From: Adiantum capillus-veneris
Taxonomy: Eukaryota; Streptophyta; Polypodiopsida; Polypodiales; Pteridaceae
DNA: 64,000 nt
Direction of reading: 5' to 3'
NCBI GenBank assembly: GCA_014529385.2
Contig: CM043949.1
Coordinates: 110,325,977-110,389,976, forward strand
The translations under genes were made by a program, and so were the position numbers. The notes under the pieces were generated by a model. That model was given only the letters and a program-made list of their open reading frames with translations. It was not told where the DNA came from and did no database searches. Of this stretch, positions 22,721 through 33,990 are shown one piece after another (positions within the stretch are counted from its first letter, which is position 1; every line of letters starts with the position of its first letter).

Positions 22721-23482
22721 ATGGCAGACTGTGTCACTAGGCCACTGCGACATAAGGTCATGGAAGAGAGTCATGTCTCACCGTATGCAGGGCATCGTGG
22801 CATTGATGCAACAGTTAAAGCGGTAGAGACATTCTTCTATTGGCCTACCTTGAGGAGAGATGTGGATGCCTTTGTGCGAGCATGCATAGTTTGCCAAAAG
22901 GTCAAGTTTGACAAGCAAAAGGCACCAGGGTTGTTACAACCACTGCCGATTTCGGATAAGCCATGGGAAAGCATTGCTATGGACTTTATTTTTGATCTTC
23001 CAAGAACGCCAACAGGGAATGATGGTATATGGACCATTATCTACAGGTTCAGCAAGCAGGCCCATTTTATCCCTGTCAGGAAGAAGATAAAATCTGATCA
23101 GATGGCACGCTTGTTCATGTACAATGTGTTTATGTACCATGGTATGCCACAATCGATTATCAGTGATCGTGATCCTCGCATGACCAGTTTGTTCTGGAGA
23201 GGATTGTTCGAGAACATGGGCACTACGCTTAAGTTCTCGTCTTCGTTTAATCCACAAACTGATGGACAGTCAGAAGAGGCTAATTCTACTGACTTAGATC
23301 TGCTGAAATGCTATGTGTCAGATAATAAGGGCAAGTGGGAATAGTATTTGCCTATGCTTGAGTATGTGTACAATAATACGGTGCATTTGTCTACTGGCAA
23401 AGCACCTTTTGAGATTGTTGAAGGTGGCAAAAAGGTTCCTCCCATTCTGCATACAAAGGACAAGATCTTTGAGGCAGATTGA
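22721..23482 (+). pseudogene. integrase of element A
   Basis: A frame change near 22.73 kb leads to RPLRHKVMEESH. The HHCC zinc finger follows (AGHRGIDATVKAV, then CIVCQK), and the catalytic core has D in IAMDFIFDLP, D in IISDRDPRMTS and E in QTDGQSEEANS. TAG at 23342 and TGA at 23480 break the C-terminal half, which still reads LPMLEYVYNNTVH and GKAPFEIVEGGK. Order and spacing match gypsy integrases, which insert the cDNA copy. Confidence 0.9.
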
Positions 23483-23494
23483 TATGTTGAGAAC

Positions 23495-24083
23495 ATGGAT
23501 GAGATGTATAAGAAAATTAAAGTTGCCTTGGAGAAGACTCAGGCAAAGCAAAAAAAGGCTGCCGATTGTCACCGTCGTGAATTGCTACTATCACCTGGTG
23601 ATTGGGTTCTGTTAAGGTTCGAAAAGGCAAGGTTAAAGAAGATGAAGGGCAAGGAACGATTGTTTCCTAAGCTAAGCATGCGTTACTATGGGCCTTTTCA
23701 AGTGCTTGACAAGATCAGCGATATGGCTTACAGGTTGAAATTGCCTGATGCGTGGAAGATTCATAATGCGTTTCACGAGAGTCTTCTAAGACCCTTCGTG
23801 GGTGATGTGCCAGAAGATATGCTAGATGAGGATCAACCAGAAGTTGAGGAACTTGATGAGATCTTGGTACTTGAGCAAGTTTTGGCACATAAGGACAGAA
23901 AAGTTAAAGGACAAGTTGCAAGACGCTATTTGGTGAAGTTCAAGAACTATCCGCCTATGGATGCAAAGTGGATGGAAGAGCATGAACTGTCATAGTCACC
24001 AAATGTATTGCAGCTTTACCTTGAAGCCTTTGGGTTACAACCTACTTATACCCCAACCCAACGTGTGCAAAGGAGGGGTAATG
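23495..24083 (+). pseudogene. integrase C-terminal region with chromodomain-like end
   Basis: The GPY/F-like segment is LSMRYYGPFQVLDKI with MAYRLKLPDAWKIHNAFHES, typical of gypsy integrase C-termini. About 60 residues later come RRYLVKFKNYPP and KWMEEHELS, resembling the YLVKWKGY...TWE part of a chromodomain. A TAG at 23993 precedes a further readable tail (SPNVLQLYLEAFGLQP). Chromodomains target chromoviruses to particular chromatin. Element C has the same module. Confidence 0.8.
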
Positions 24084-24283
24084 ATAGAGCTAGTACATCA
24101 AATGTACATATGAATTCAGTCTAATAGATGGAAATGACAAAAGTATGAAGGCCTCATTAAGTCATTTGTATCTATGTGTTAAGAACTTTCTTGTGGATAC
24201 ATGCGATGATAAAGGAGTGTTAATAACACAAGATCATCAGTGGCGTGTATTTATGGTATGCAATCGAGGACGTTTGCGATTTC

Positions 24284-24293
24284 AAGAGGGGGG
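24284..24293 (+). promoter_or_regulatory. polypurine tract of element A
   Basis: AAGAGGGGGG two bases before the 3' LTR start TGTCACGGGG. Confidence 0.8.
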
Positions 24294-24295
24294 TA

Positions 24296-25853
24296 TGTCA
24301 CGGGGACGTGGCAATTGTTAACTATGTCACGAGGACGTGGCAATTGCTAACTTTAGTTGTTGGTTTCTTTCCAATGGGTTTTGTTTTATTTTTGAGACCC
24401 TCTTCTTGAAGTAGCAAACGGTCGGACATTGTATGGCCAATGTGAACGGTAGTTTCACCCGCAGATGGATAGTGGTCGGCACTGGAATTCGTATGGTAAG
24501 AGGATGTCTAGGCTCAGAGCAAGATCATATAGGTCCCCCCGTCGAACTTAGCAAGTTGGTGGATACTAGGAAGTGAACTCAATAAAGGCCTAAAGTCAAG
24601 GTGTGACTACCAACAGAAAGTATCCGACAGTTGGGCCACATTGCACTTTTGAATGCGGTCCCAATGAGGATAGATTGTCAGATGACCACAGGGAGCCCAA
24701 CGGAATCATTTAGGGAACTGCTATTTTGGGCCGTGAAACGTGTTCGCGTCATTACCTCCGGTATGACGAGGGGAACATTTTACAACTTTGCCGCGAAGTC
24801 AACTGACGACTGGTTGGGAGATTTTTAAGCGCCGAACCCGAAACGGGAAAATGCTTGTAAATGCGCCAAGTGGCACATTTCTGTGCACTTGCCTCACAAA
24901 GGAAGAGTTGGCGCTGAATTTTAAGCTGAGAGGAGCCTCATTTTGCATCTGTCACAGGTTAAGAGCTATGGAGTGCTTCCTTTCCCCCTTATGTACAGTG
25001 CGGTGCTAGGAGTGATGCCTTGCACGCTATGCACTGCTCTCTCTCTCCCCTACGTGCAGTATGTTATGCCCCACTAGTGGGCTTTTCATTTGACCAATGT
25101 ACAGTTATGTGGGTTCATGCGTGATTGCCGAGGCAAGAGCCTCTTGTTTAGGTACTGGATTAGCTAGCGGCTAATCCCCCGTAGGTACAGGTGAATTCGG
25201 AGAGGTTTCACATCAGAAATCTCGTTCGATTCAAAGGGCAAGTAGCCCTACAGGTGCGGGAGCTCGAGGTCTTGCTACACATGCGACCGGCACGCGAAAC
25301 GGAGCCCAAAACAGGGAATTACAGCCTGCTGTGTATTTTTGCAGGTTTAGGGTTTCGGCCCTAAACGGACCCTAATACCCCCAGGAGGTTCGGGGACGCG
25401 AGGGGACCTCTGTACAGGTGAACTGGCGCATTTTCGGGGCAGAAAACAGATAATTCAGCGTGCTGTAGATTCTCGCCAGGTTTTGCAAAGTGTTCGTATG
25501 CATCGGGAAAGTCACCTATTGCGTGGGGATACTGACTGTGAAGCGTCCTAGTACAGTTATGTTGCCAAAATCGGGCCAGAATAGGTGTTTCTTAGCCTAG
25601 ATTGTGCGGGGTAGCTCGTAGGAGATCGCAGGTTTTATTCCCTCTGTTAAAGAATAAAGAAATATCGAAAGGGGCGCCAATTATGGGGCCTACAGGTTGT
25701 CGGCGTCTGCTCGGAGCATTCTAGCTTCCGAGCCATGTGTGTACTTAGGTGTTAATCTCCGTTACAGGTTACCTTTGCAAAGTTCTCTGTGTGTATTTAG
25801 AGTAAAGAATTTCGGGTGAAAGCGAACGCCTACCGCCCCCCGGGCCGGTTTCA
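24296..25853 (+). repeat. 3' LTR of element A
   Basis: From TGTCACGGGGACGTGG to GGGCCGGTTTCA. Co-linear with 15516-17092. Several differences are C in this copy against T in the 5' copy, or G against A. Confidence 0.92.
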
Positions 25854-27180
25854 TCCTCTCTGTGTTTGTGAATCTCCAGTAAGTATAATCCGAGCATCTC
25901 TGATCTTGTTATCTCATGACTCTAGAAAGTGGCCCAAAACCCTCTCTAAATAGACCAGTGAAAGCGGCCTCGTATCTCATAGTATATTGGGCAGTGACAT
26001 ATGTAATGTAGCTCTGTCTTTGGCTCTATTTGGCACACCTAACAAATCTTGGACTCAGGGGGTACTCCTCTAAATCTACCTGTCTCGATCTCTAGCTGAT
26101 GTGAAGATGTACGTATCTGACCAATAGCACATCGTATCCCGTGGGATAGATGAGTATCCATGTATCCTGGTCTAATCACAAAACCATCCTCCGTGAGTTG
26201 AAGAAGATGCTCTCTATAAAATGTCATCTTCGTACCTAGCTCATGTGTAGGTTGTATCCATGTCCTCTTCGTATCCAACTGAATCAAGTCGTGTCTGATG
26301 AGCCTGGTAATCTCTGCCCTAGTGAGGGAGATGGAGGGTGCATCCAGAGAGTACTGAAATGGGGGTAGCCGATCCATACTAAAGCCATGTAACTGAAACC
26401 AAGATGCCATCTCTGCATACCAACATGATCTATCTCTTTGCAATGCCGGCTGTTGCGAAGACTCTAGTGCTAATCGAGCATATCTGTCTCAAGGGAGTGC
26501 CCAAGTGCTATGCATAAATGAATCTGATCCAGTGAGTGCCTTCACTACCAATGGAGGAGCAGCGAGCTCCGCCCTAACAATGCCATGTGGTACTGAGGCC
26601 TTGGCTCTAATCATCCTGGAAATCATAGACACCAAGGGCTTCTCCATACATCTCCATCCATGAGTATTGCCAGCTCTGCTATGATGATCAACTGAGGGGC
26701 CCCATATCTCCACTCCTTACAGCATGGCCGAAGTGACCAGAGTGTCAAAGAGCCAAAGCTTTGTCCGAGGTTCTTGGAACTGAACCTGCGAACATATCCT
26801 CTCAAGTCTCCCCAATGTTGCATAGGCTCTGGTCAATCGCGTATCTGTTACACGCCTTAGGGAAAATACTGGACCACTGAAAACCGCCCCAAGATAAGTG
26901 TATGTATCTGCATACTCCACAGTCTCTCGACAATATGTAAAAGTGGGGGCGGACCTCCTTACCCTCTGCGCCGTGGTGTTAAACACCAAGACCAAGATTC
27001 ACAGACAATCCACTGTCCCGTGCAAATACATGCAATGCATCCAAATGACGCTGCTTCCTCTCTGGAGAATCTAAGATCAGCACAATATCATCAGCATATA
27101 ATAGCAACGGAATCCATGTCCTTGCAAGCTGAGCACATAGACCTGTCACATAAAATCTGAGAGCCATGAGGAGTATTTAA
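25854..27180 (-). pseudogene. LINE family 2 reverse transcriptase, right portion
   Basis: Reading from 27180 leftward, the minus strand gives RFYVTGLCAQLARTWIP, the RT active site LLLYADDIVLI (YADD at 27087-27098), YADTYTYLGAVFSG, LWLFDTLVTSAML, then the C-terminal region PFQYSLDAPSISL and THLSHGIRCAIGQIRTSS down to 26.04 kb. The last part continues to the boundary of element A and resumes at 15515. It has at least three frame changes. The RT fingers and endonuclease are missing, so the 5' end is truncated near 27.18 kb. It is closely related to the plus-strand copy at 44.1-45.4 kb. Confidence 0.85.
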
Positions 27181-27360
27181 AAAGTATAATCAGTTGCTAT
27201 CGATTCGAAATATCTGGTCCACTGCAGAGCTATGGAGACTCGAAAGGTAGCACTAGGCTCACTAAGCTGCAATGTGGGCAGACGTGGCCCACGATGGTAG
27301 TGTCCTTTGGAAGACCACTTAAGTTTTGAATCCCAACAGGAATTTCGATGAGAGAGAATT
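27181..27360. other. short spacer between two LINE-derived insertions
   Basis: No gene or terminal motif is recognised. Confidence 0.4.
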
Positions 27361-27394
27361 AGATAGGTAGATAGATTTCATTATCGTCCACGGA

Positions 27395-27408
27395 GGTCAG
27401 ATATGACC
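27395..27408 (-). other. LINE 3'-terminal hairpin
   Basis: Minus strand GGTCATATCTGACC, followed by TCCG as in the family 1 copies. The stem is identical and the loop differs by one base. Confidence 0.6.
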
Positions 27409-27514
27409 CACGGGATCGAGAAACAGGACAATACAACCAATAAAAGGCATCAAATACATATCAATTAAGGACTGAGGGTCCATCAAAAAATAGGAAAGAA
27501 AAGAAAAACAAAAC

Positions 27515-27850
27515 CTAAAGAGGGTTTGGAGCGGGGAGAGCCGGTCTTGGAGTTCGAAACTCTTCAATGACCGCTTCACCCCTTTGATAAACTACCCATT
27601 TGCCTTGTTTGCGGGCGTCGTGCACCTTCTTGACCTCGTTTGCTTTGCGTTTGAGTTGGTCGGTGGTTAATTTCTCGGCAATCCAAAGCTTGGTTCCCTT
27701 GAGGAGGAAGGATTGTCGCAATAGTTTCAATCGATTCTCCTTGTCCTTGAAGGTGATGATGCAATGCTCGAGTGGCACGCGTTTCCTCGTGTCGTTGATC
27801 CAAGACACCGTGCTCGAGTCTATGATGAGTGGTTGGAGGATGTCGTGACC
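27515..27850 (-). pseudogene. LINE ORF1p RRM/C-terminal-like fragment
   Basis: The minus-strand frame reads DILQPLIIDSSTVSWIND, then HCIITFKDKENRLKLLRQS, LLKGTKLWIAEKLTTDQL and DARKQGKWVVYQRG. The pattern of a strand ending in an FKDKE-type loop, then LKGT..I.E.LT..Q..KR, then AR..GKW.V..RG, is that of LINE-1-type ORF1 proteins, which bind element RNA. Two TGA codons lie just upstream of this stretch, and the apparent start at 27808 is GTG inside the frame. It ends at a stop near 27515. The protein is partial. The family call is from motif memory. Confidence 0.55.
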
Positions 27851-27985
27851 CCGTCTTCAAGGGTGTCTTCTTCAGTGCACTGTGGTGATGGAAGCCCGCC
27901 GACTCTGTGTAATGGAAATGGCCTATGAACTTTGAGAATAGCGGAATTAAGAGAATTAGAGTGAGCATTTTTGTGAGACTACTTT

Positions 27986-28149
27986 GAGAGCATAGAGGGT
28001 GAACTCAATTAGCGGTAGCAACATAACCTTTATACTAATTAACTTGGCATGAACAATGCTTTGGCAAGAGAGCATAGAGGGTGAACTCAATTAGCGGTAG
28101 CAACATAACCTTTATACTAATTAACTTGGCATGAACAAAGCTTTGGCAA
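27986..28149. repeat. 82-bp tandem duplication private to the left LTR of C
   Basis: GAGAGCATAGAGGGTGAACT begins two nearly identical 82-base units here; the right LTR has a single unit at about 41.16-41.25 kb. Confidence 0.88.
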
Positions 28150-28167
28150 GAGAGAGAGTTAGAGAAC

Positions 28168-28356
28168 ATGACAACAGTTGAGGACCAGATTTATGTGAAG
28201 CCGGCCCTCCCTCCAATAGGCTTTTGTATTATAGATTCTCCCATGAAGAGAGACTTGGTACAATACAATCTTTGTGTTCCTTGTGACCTAGGTGATGCAA
28301 TGAAGATAGAAAGCTTCATGCATCACGAGCATAACATAAACTTTGTAAAGCATTAA
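28168..28356 (+). other. ORF inside LTR of C, antisense to the element
   Basis: A 62-codon plus-strand frame, MTTVEDQIYVKP..., with ALPPIGFCIIDSPMKRDL and ending HNINFVKH. The copy in the other LTR (41223-41453) is open with 14 more codons upstream and differs at only two residues. No family is recognised. Conservation may simply reflect recent LTR identity. Confidence 0.4.
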
Positions 28357-28667
28357 CCATCCCCGGCCTCAATCCCAAGGCCTCAAACACCTTCGAAGGT
28401 GGAGAGAGCTAGCGGGGAATGAGGGTAAGGAAGAGGAAGAAGAAGTAACATACGAGAAAGAAATAGTTCCTCACTCATCATCACTCTTCTTGCATAGCAT
28501 AGCATAATAGCATAATAATGATGAAGAAGATGACAAGCTTAAGCATTGGAGCACGGCTCTTGGTTGATTTGCATTCCATAGCCAAGAGTGTTGGTGTAGG
28601 CTCCAACTTCTCAACAAGCTTGGAGAAGGAGATGGAGCTCTTACACTTTGCACTTCGCACGATGAGA

Positions 28668-28670
<3 letters not shown>

Positions 28671-28705
<35 letters not shown>

Positions 28706-28720
28706 GCGTGCGTGTATGTG
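28671..28720. repeat. (GT)n microsatellite in LTR
   Basis: Imperfect GT run; the right LTR has a shorter run at about 41.77 kb. Confidence 0.9.
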
Positions 28721-28730
28721 GGAGAGTATA

Positions 28731-30061
28731 TATAACCGGCTTGCACAACGTACAAGGTGGTACTATTTCAATTACCTGTTAACTTGACACAGAGCACTGA
28801 GAAGGAGAGAGAACACAGTTGCGTCCAGCGACTAGAATGTCACTGTGCACACGAGACCGACACCCTGTAGGCCCCAGAGATTGGTGCCCCTTTTGGTATT
28901 TCTTTATTCAATTCAAAGTAGACGATCCGAGCACTTAGCACAAGCTTTCACAAAGCTGTCCAAACCTGGCGAGGGCTGAAAATGCAGGTTTCCGACCTGA
29001 TTACGGCAGCATAACGGCGCAAAAGCCCTTGCAGGTCAAAAGTACCTATCCAGGACGGATTCCCTCGAAAGCTTTTTAGTGAGCTGTCATAGAAATTCAG
29101 CATGCTGTAATTCTTTGGTTTTCACTGTCGGGTGCCCAAAAGTCGTACATGCACCCTAAGGCTTTCACGGGGCTCCCCTGGTGTTTCCTTGCAGTTTAGG
29201 TGGAAAACCCTAAACCTACAAAAAAACACAGTAGGATTTATTTGTCTGTTTTGGATCGTTTTTCACGAAGCGAACACGCCTGCGCATGTCCCAAGGGCTC
29301 CCGCATGCAATGTGACAGCTCCCCTGTGAATTGGACGAGTTTTCACGCGAGAAAACTCTCCAAACTCGCAATCTTTCGCGATGGAACTGTGCGTACCTGT
29401 GGGGGATTAGCAGTTAGCTAATCCGGTTCCTGTTCAGAAGGCTCTTTCCTTGGCAAACGTGCATAAACCCTTAGAACTGTACATATTCATCTGAGTAGCC
29501 CAACTAGTGGGGCATTACCATATGTGCCAAAGGGGAGAGAGAGATGCACGAGAGCAAATTATTGCGTTACATAAGACAGAGGAGAAGGCAGCTTTCCATT
29601 AAAGTTGTAGACTTGCACCCACTACTCACCCACACACTGTAGGTCACTTAGTGTAAAAATCAGCCTCCTCTCTCAAATTGGGCGCCCCCTCTTTATGCTG
29701 GAAGTGGCAAAATTGCCTGGAGCCGCCATGTGTCCAGTTTGCCCCTTTTGAGTTAATTCCCTAGTTCCCACTCACTTATAAAGTTGTAAGTGACTTTTCG
29801 AGTGGCCCAGACTTCATTTGGCACACACAAGCTTTCATACTCATAAGAATTCAATGGTAACTGGCCCGACCAGTCCCAGACTGATCGACGTAGACTCCCG
29901 ATGTGAGAAACTTGTTTGGCCGCAGCCGTTTCACATTGGCCATGCATTGTCTACTTGCACCTTTTCAAGGGTTCCGGGGAAAACAAGTAAAAATAAAATA
30001 AAGAAAAATATGTAATACATAGTTAGAGAAGGCAACAGGAAAAATACACCTCTTGGTGACA
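28731..30061 (-). repeat. 3' LTR of element B
   Basis: Minus-strand start TGTCACCAAGAGG, end GCCGGTTATA. The terminal dinucleotide is TA, not CA, in both copies. Confidence 0.82.
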
Positions 30062-30604
30062 CACCCCTCCCTTGAAATACTGCAAGCGACCTCGCTTGCA
30101 TGCCAATAATATATGCGGATATCTCTTGATATCACATATATTCTATGATGGGAATTCAAGATATACATGCGTCCGGAAATATAGCGTTGGACGATTAGAA
30201 AATCCCACCAACTTGGCTACCACACATATATAAAGCATAGAAGTCTTCGAGTGTATTCTCAAGCACAAACTTCTCAAGCTAAATTTTGTATGTAAAGAGT
30301 AGATACAATTGATTAAGTACTCTCTCGAGCATCATGAACCATGCTCTTGCCTTGCTCCAAAAAGGCTACATCAAGTCACTGTGGGTTCCATCTGAAAGGC
30401 TTCAAGATATAATTGCAAACTCTAAACAACCTGTCCTCTTCTTGAAGAGTTGAAGGAACTTTCTCTGTGCCATGTGAGGAAGATACCTCTTCAGGTACTT
30501 GGTCTCTCTTCTTTGCCATAACGACAAGCTCTGTGTTGCTTTTACCCACAACAATCCACACTGCACTTTTTGAAGAAAAAGTGACTATCCCGTCGATGGA
30601 ACCA
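30062..30604 (-). other. internal region of element B with gag-start remnant
   Basis: 543 bases: PBS at the right end, polypurine tract at the left end (30062-30073). In between, a minus-strand frame (30561-30376) contains MAKKRDQVPEEVSSSHGTEK, faintly like the gag start of element A (MADKGKGTMEEGSSS). The frame is short and no capsid domain is visible. Confidence 0.6.
30585..30604 (-). promoter_or_regulatory. primer binding site of element B
   Basis: Minus strand TGGTTCCATCGACGGGATAG, adjacent to the LTR end and similar to the PBS of element A. Confidence 0.65.
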
Positions 30605-31937
30605 TATAACCGGCTTGTACAACGTATAGGGCGGTACTATTTCAATTACTTGTTAACTTTACACAGAGCACCGAGAAGGAGAGAGAACACAGTTGCATCC
30701 AGTGACTAGAATGTCACTGCGCACACGAGACCGACACCCTGTAGGCCCCAAAGACTTGCGCCCCTTTCGGTATTTCTTTATTCAATTTGAAGTAGACGAT
30801 CCGAGCACTTAACACAAGCTTTCACAAAGCTGTCCAAACCTGGCGAGGGCTGAAAACGTAGGTTTTCGACCTGATTTCGGCAGCATAATGACGCAAAAGC
30901 CCCTGTAGGTTAAAAGTACCTGTCTAGGACAGATTCCCTCGCTATCTGGAAGCTTTTTGGTGAGCTGTCACAGTAATTCAGCGTGCTGTAATGCTCTATT
31001 TTTCACTGCCAGGTGCCCAAAAGCCTGTACACGCATCCCAAGGCTTTCACGAGGCCCCCCTGGTGTTCCCTTGCAGTTTAAGTGCGAAACCCTAAACTTG
31101 CAGAGAAACAAAGCAGGCTTTATTTCTCTGTTTTGGATCGTTTTTCATGGAACGAACACGCTTGCACATGTCCCAAGGGCTCCCGCACGCGATGGGACAG
31201 TTCCCTTGTGAATTAAACGAGTTTTTACGCGAGAAAACTCTCCAAACTCGCAATCTTTCGCGATGGAACTGTGCCTACTTGTGGGGGATTAGCAGTTAGC
31301 TAATCTGGTTCCTGTTCAAAAGGCTCTTGCCTTGGCAAACGCGCATAAACCCCCAGAATTGTACATATTCGTTTGAGTAGCCTAACTAGTGGGGCATTAC
31401 CATATGTGCCAAAGGGGAGAGAGAGATGCACGAGAGCAATTTATTGCGCTACATGAGACAGAGGAGAAGGCAAGCTTCCCATTAAAGCTGTAGACTTGCA
31501 CCCACTACTCATACACGCACTGTAGGTCACTTAGTGTAAAAATCAGCCTCCTCTCTCAAATTGGGCGTTCCCTCTTCATGCTGGAAGTGGAAAAACTGCT
31601 TGGAGCCGCCATGTGTCCAGTTTGTCCCTTTTGAGTTAATTACCTAGTTCCCACTCACTTATAAAGTTGTAAGTGACTTTTCGAGTGGCACAGACTTCAT
31701 TTGGCGCACACAGGCTTGCATACTCATCATAATTCAGTGGTAACTGGCCCGACCAATCCCAGACCGACCGACCGACCTAGACTCTCGATGTGAGAAACGT
31801 ATTTGGCCGCAGCCATTTCACACTGGCCATGCAATGTGCACTTGCACCTTTTCAAGGGTTTCGGGAAAACAAGTAAAAAAAAAATAAAGAAAAATATGTA
31901 ATACATATTAAGAGAAGGCAGCAGGAAAAATACGACA
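30605..31937 (-). repeat. 5' LTR of element B
   Basis: Co-linear with the other LTR except for about ten bases missing right after the TGTC start. Confidence 0.82.
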
Positions 31938-32094
31938 GTATACCCCTCCCCCCAAGCTAGCCCCTAGCTTCCTTGGTCAACCCTCCCTTGTAGCTCATGC
32001 TAGAAGATGATTGGACCCCTACAACCCTAGCCAATCACATGCAGGGTGCATATCAAGCAACCATGCTAGCCTTGGGACAAGTGTCCCCGTCACA

Positions 32095-33828
32095 AACGGG
32101 AGCGCATAGCAATATGGAATATACTCGGATAAATAGAATTTATCACTTAATATTGAAGCCAGAGTATATAGAGAGTAATAGATAGAGAGAGAGATAAAGT
32201 GAGAAGATCAACACAGTATTGGGGACCAAAAGATGGGCTGGCCCCCCTCCCCCCGTAATAGTATCTTTATTATTGAGGAGAAGTCTATAGTACTCTATAC
32301 AAGCACTTGAACCGAACGTATTACCACGTTCATTCTAGAATAAGACTTGATGGTTCCTGGAAGCCTCGGCTTCCTATTCCCAGGGCAAAATCCTATTCCA
32401 AGGAACTTCCGTTCCTTATTCCAAATCCTCGAGAACGAAGATTCTCGCCTCTGGATCTCACCTTCCAGACTAAAGGTATAGCATCCCCTACAACTCTTTT
32501 CCAGCTCTGTTTTGAGAGTCCTCTTCTTGCAGAACAACTCTGCTTTCCCGAACACGGAGTCCTTACTTGGGAATCCCCACTTTCGGATCACAACTCGAGA
32601 GACTACCTCTCTCCGATCCGTGGATCTACTTCCCAAACTAAACCCTTGGGTTGATCTGGCTCTAGTTCCTTAGAGCGCTTTTCTCCTTCAGAGACTCGTG
32701 CCTTCCTCTGTTTCTATTCCCTCGTGAAGAGGAAGTACACCTGCAAACACGAACAACGATTCGTATGGCGAATCCACAATTGATACCTCTCGCTCTTTGA
32801 GCGGGAAAAGCGACCTCCGAGTCTCGCGATCTCTTGCGTCTTTTGGCGGCAGAGTCTCCTTTTGCTGGCGTTGGCAACTCCTCTTTTGAGAGAGGGCTTG
32901 TGATGCTTTTATATCTCCCTGGCCACGGCAAGAATAGTTGAGCGTTGGCTGTCCGCGTAGAGATAGCAGCCGTTTTTTTTTTCCCTTCTCTTTTGCCCTT
33001 AAAAAGAGAGAAAAATTGCTTGCTGGTTTTTACTGCTTTATCTAATCATAGGCTACCCACTTATTAAGTGGGCGGCCGGTCACTTGTTAAAAATGGTCTG
33101 AATCTATCCAAAAACTCAATAGAACCTTATAAGTTAAAAAAAACAATGCTTTCACAACACTTCTTAGGCGTCCCTGGATGCAATCACATGCACAATTGCA
33201 ATGCAGACATAGACTTCCTTGCGAGAAAGCATCTGCTTTCCGAAAAGCAACCTGCTTTCTCAGAAAGCAATTGTATTTCCTCAAAGTTTCCTTTGAACCT
33301 TCTTCATTCAAGTGCTTGCTTTTCCTTGTGGACAATTCTAACACAGTTCGGAATTTCCGCCTAACTATGGATATTCCCGTTTCGATGCACCCGTCACCCA
33401 CCTTGTGACGCATGAGGAATACCCATCACCTAGTTCTTTCCTACCGAACTTATGGCACAATCTCCTTCACAATGCTCTATGTCACCCATCCTATGACGCA
33501 TCAGAGATGTTCGTTCCCGGATGGCCGGATACTTCTTCACGATGCTCCTTGCCACCCATCCGATGTGACGCATCAGAAGTACCCGTTCCAGGTGGCCTTA
33601 CAGATATTCCCTTTCATAGTGCTCTCGTCATTACTCTGAATGACACACTAGAAATATTTGTACCCGGATCTCTCCAGTGAAAAAACCCCTCTCACTTAAA
33701 ATTTTCAATAATTCATTTAGAATTATTTTTTATGGTGTTCTAAGCGAGAAAACCCTCTCACTTATAAATCCAATAATTCATTCAAAATCATTTTTCTGTC
33801 AGATAAAGCCAATTTAGTAACATTCCCT
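32095..33828. mobile_element. unidentified insertion of about 1.7 kb in LTR of C
   Basis: It interrupts the LTR between GACAAGTGTCCCC and CTTTGAGAGAGAGG, which are adjacent at 41.93-41.96 kb. No coding domain is seen. Contents include GATA/GAGA-rich sequence near 32.17 kb and a degenerate tandem repeat near 33.4-33.7 kb. On the minus strand the ends could be TGTTACTAAATTGG and a terminus near TTTGTGACGGGGACA, which would suit an LTR, but I find no clean target duplication. Boundaries are approximate. Confidence 0.5.
33390..33680. repeat. degenerate tandem repeat, period about 75-90 bases
   Basis: CACCCA(T/C)C..TGACGCAT(C/G)AG begins three successive units near 33.39, 33.48 and 33.55 kb, with a fourth decayed unit ending near 33.68 kb. 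Each contains CTTCACAATGCTC-like and TTCCCGGATGGCC-like parts. Confidence 0.55.
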
Positions 33829-33990
33829 CTCTCTCTCAAACTCTTTCTCTTTGAGAGAGAGGACTTGATAAATGCATAATCAATTGAATAAATTAGCTAC
33901 ATTATCATTGGATCCCTTGAGAGGCCAACCAATAGGCTTTAGGCACACCATGAGGGCAACATGAAGAGGAACTTGACAAGCGTCCTTGTT

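Larger units (their letters stand above)
15511..25857 (+). mobile_element. Ty3/gypsy chromovirus A, full length but inactive
   Basis: The element has two LTRs of about 1.56-1.58 kb, a PBS, gag, protease, RT, RNase H, integrase, a chromodomain-like end and a polypurine tract, in chromovirus order. Flanks are TCCTA on the left and TCCTC on the right, a near-perfect target duplication. It sits inside a minus-strand LINE family 2 copy. The coding frame is broken by at least eleven stops, at least two frameshifts and a 1.74 kb insertion in gag. The LTRs differ at about 5% of positions over the first 60-70 bases compared by eye, so the insertion is not recent. Confidence 0.92.
27361..27907 (-). mobile_element. 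half-LINE 3' part (ORF1 end plus LINE 3' end)
   Basis: On the minus strand an ORF1-like C-terminal region is followed by about 150 bases of untranslated sequence, the hairpin GGTCATATCTGACC and an (ATCTATCT)-like tail ending near 27360. No endonuclease or RT lies between ORF1 and the 3' end. The 3' end matches LINE family 1. The 5' part was probably displaced to 42.72-42.90 kb by insertion of element C at 27908. Confidence 0.6.
28726..31942 (-). mobile_element. non-autonomous LTR element B, 3.2 kb, nested in LTR of C
   Basis: Target duplication GTATA at 28726-28730 and 31938-31942. Two LTRs (28731-30061 and 30605-31937, about 1.33 kb each) enclose only 543 bases. The minus-strand PBS TGGTTCCATCGACGG and polypurine tract AAGGGAGGGGTG are in place. 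The LTRs resemble those of element A in reverse (for example AGAAATACC..AAGGGGC, GGGGCCTACAGG, GCGGCTAATCC-like blocks, end GCCGGTT). It lacks pol and probably depended on an A-like element for mobility. Confidence 0.82.
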
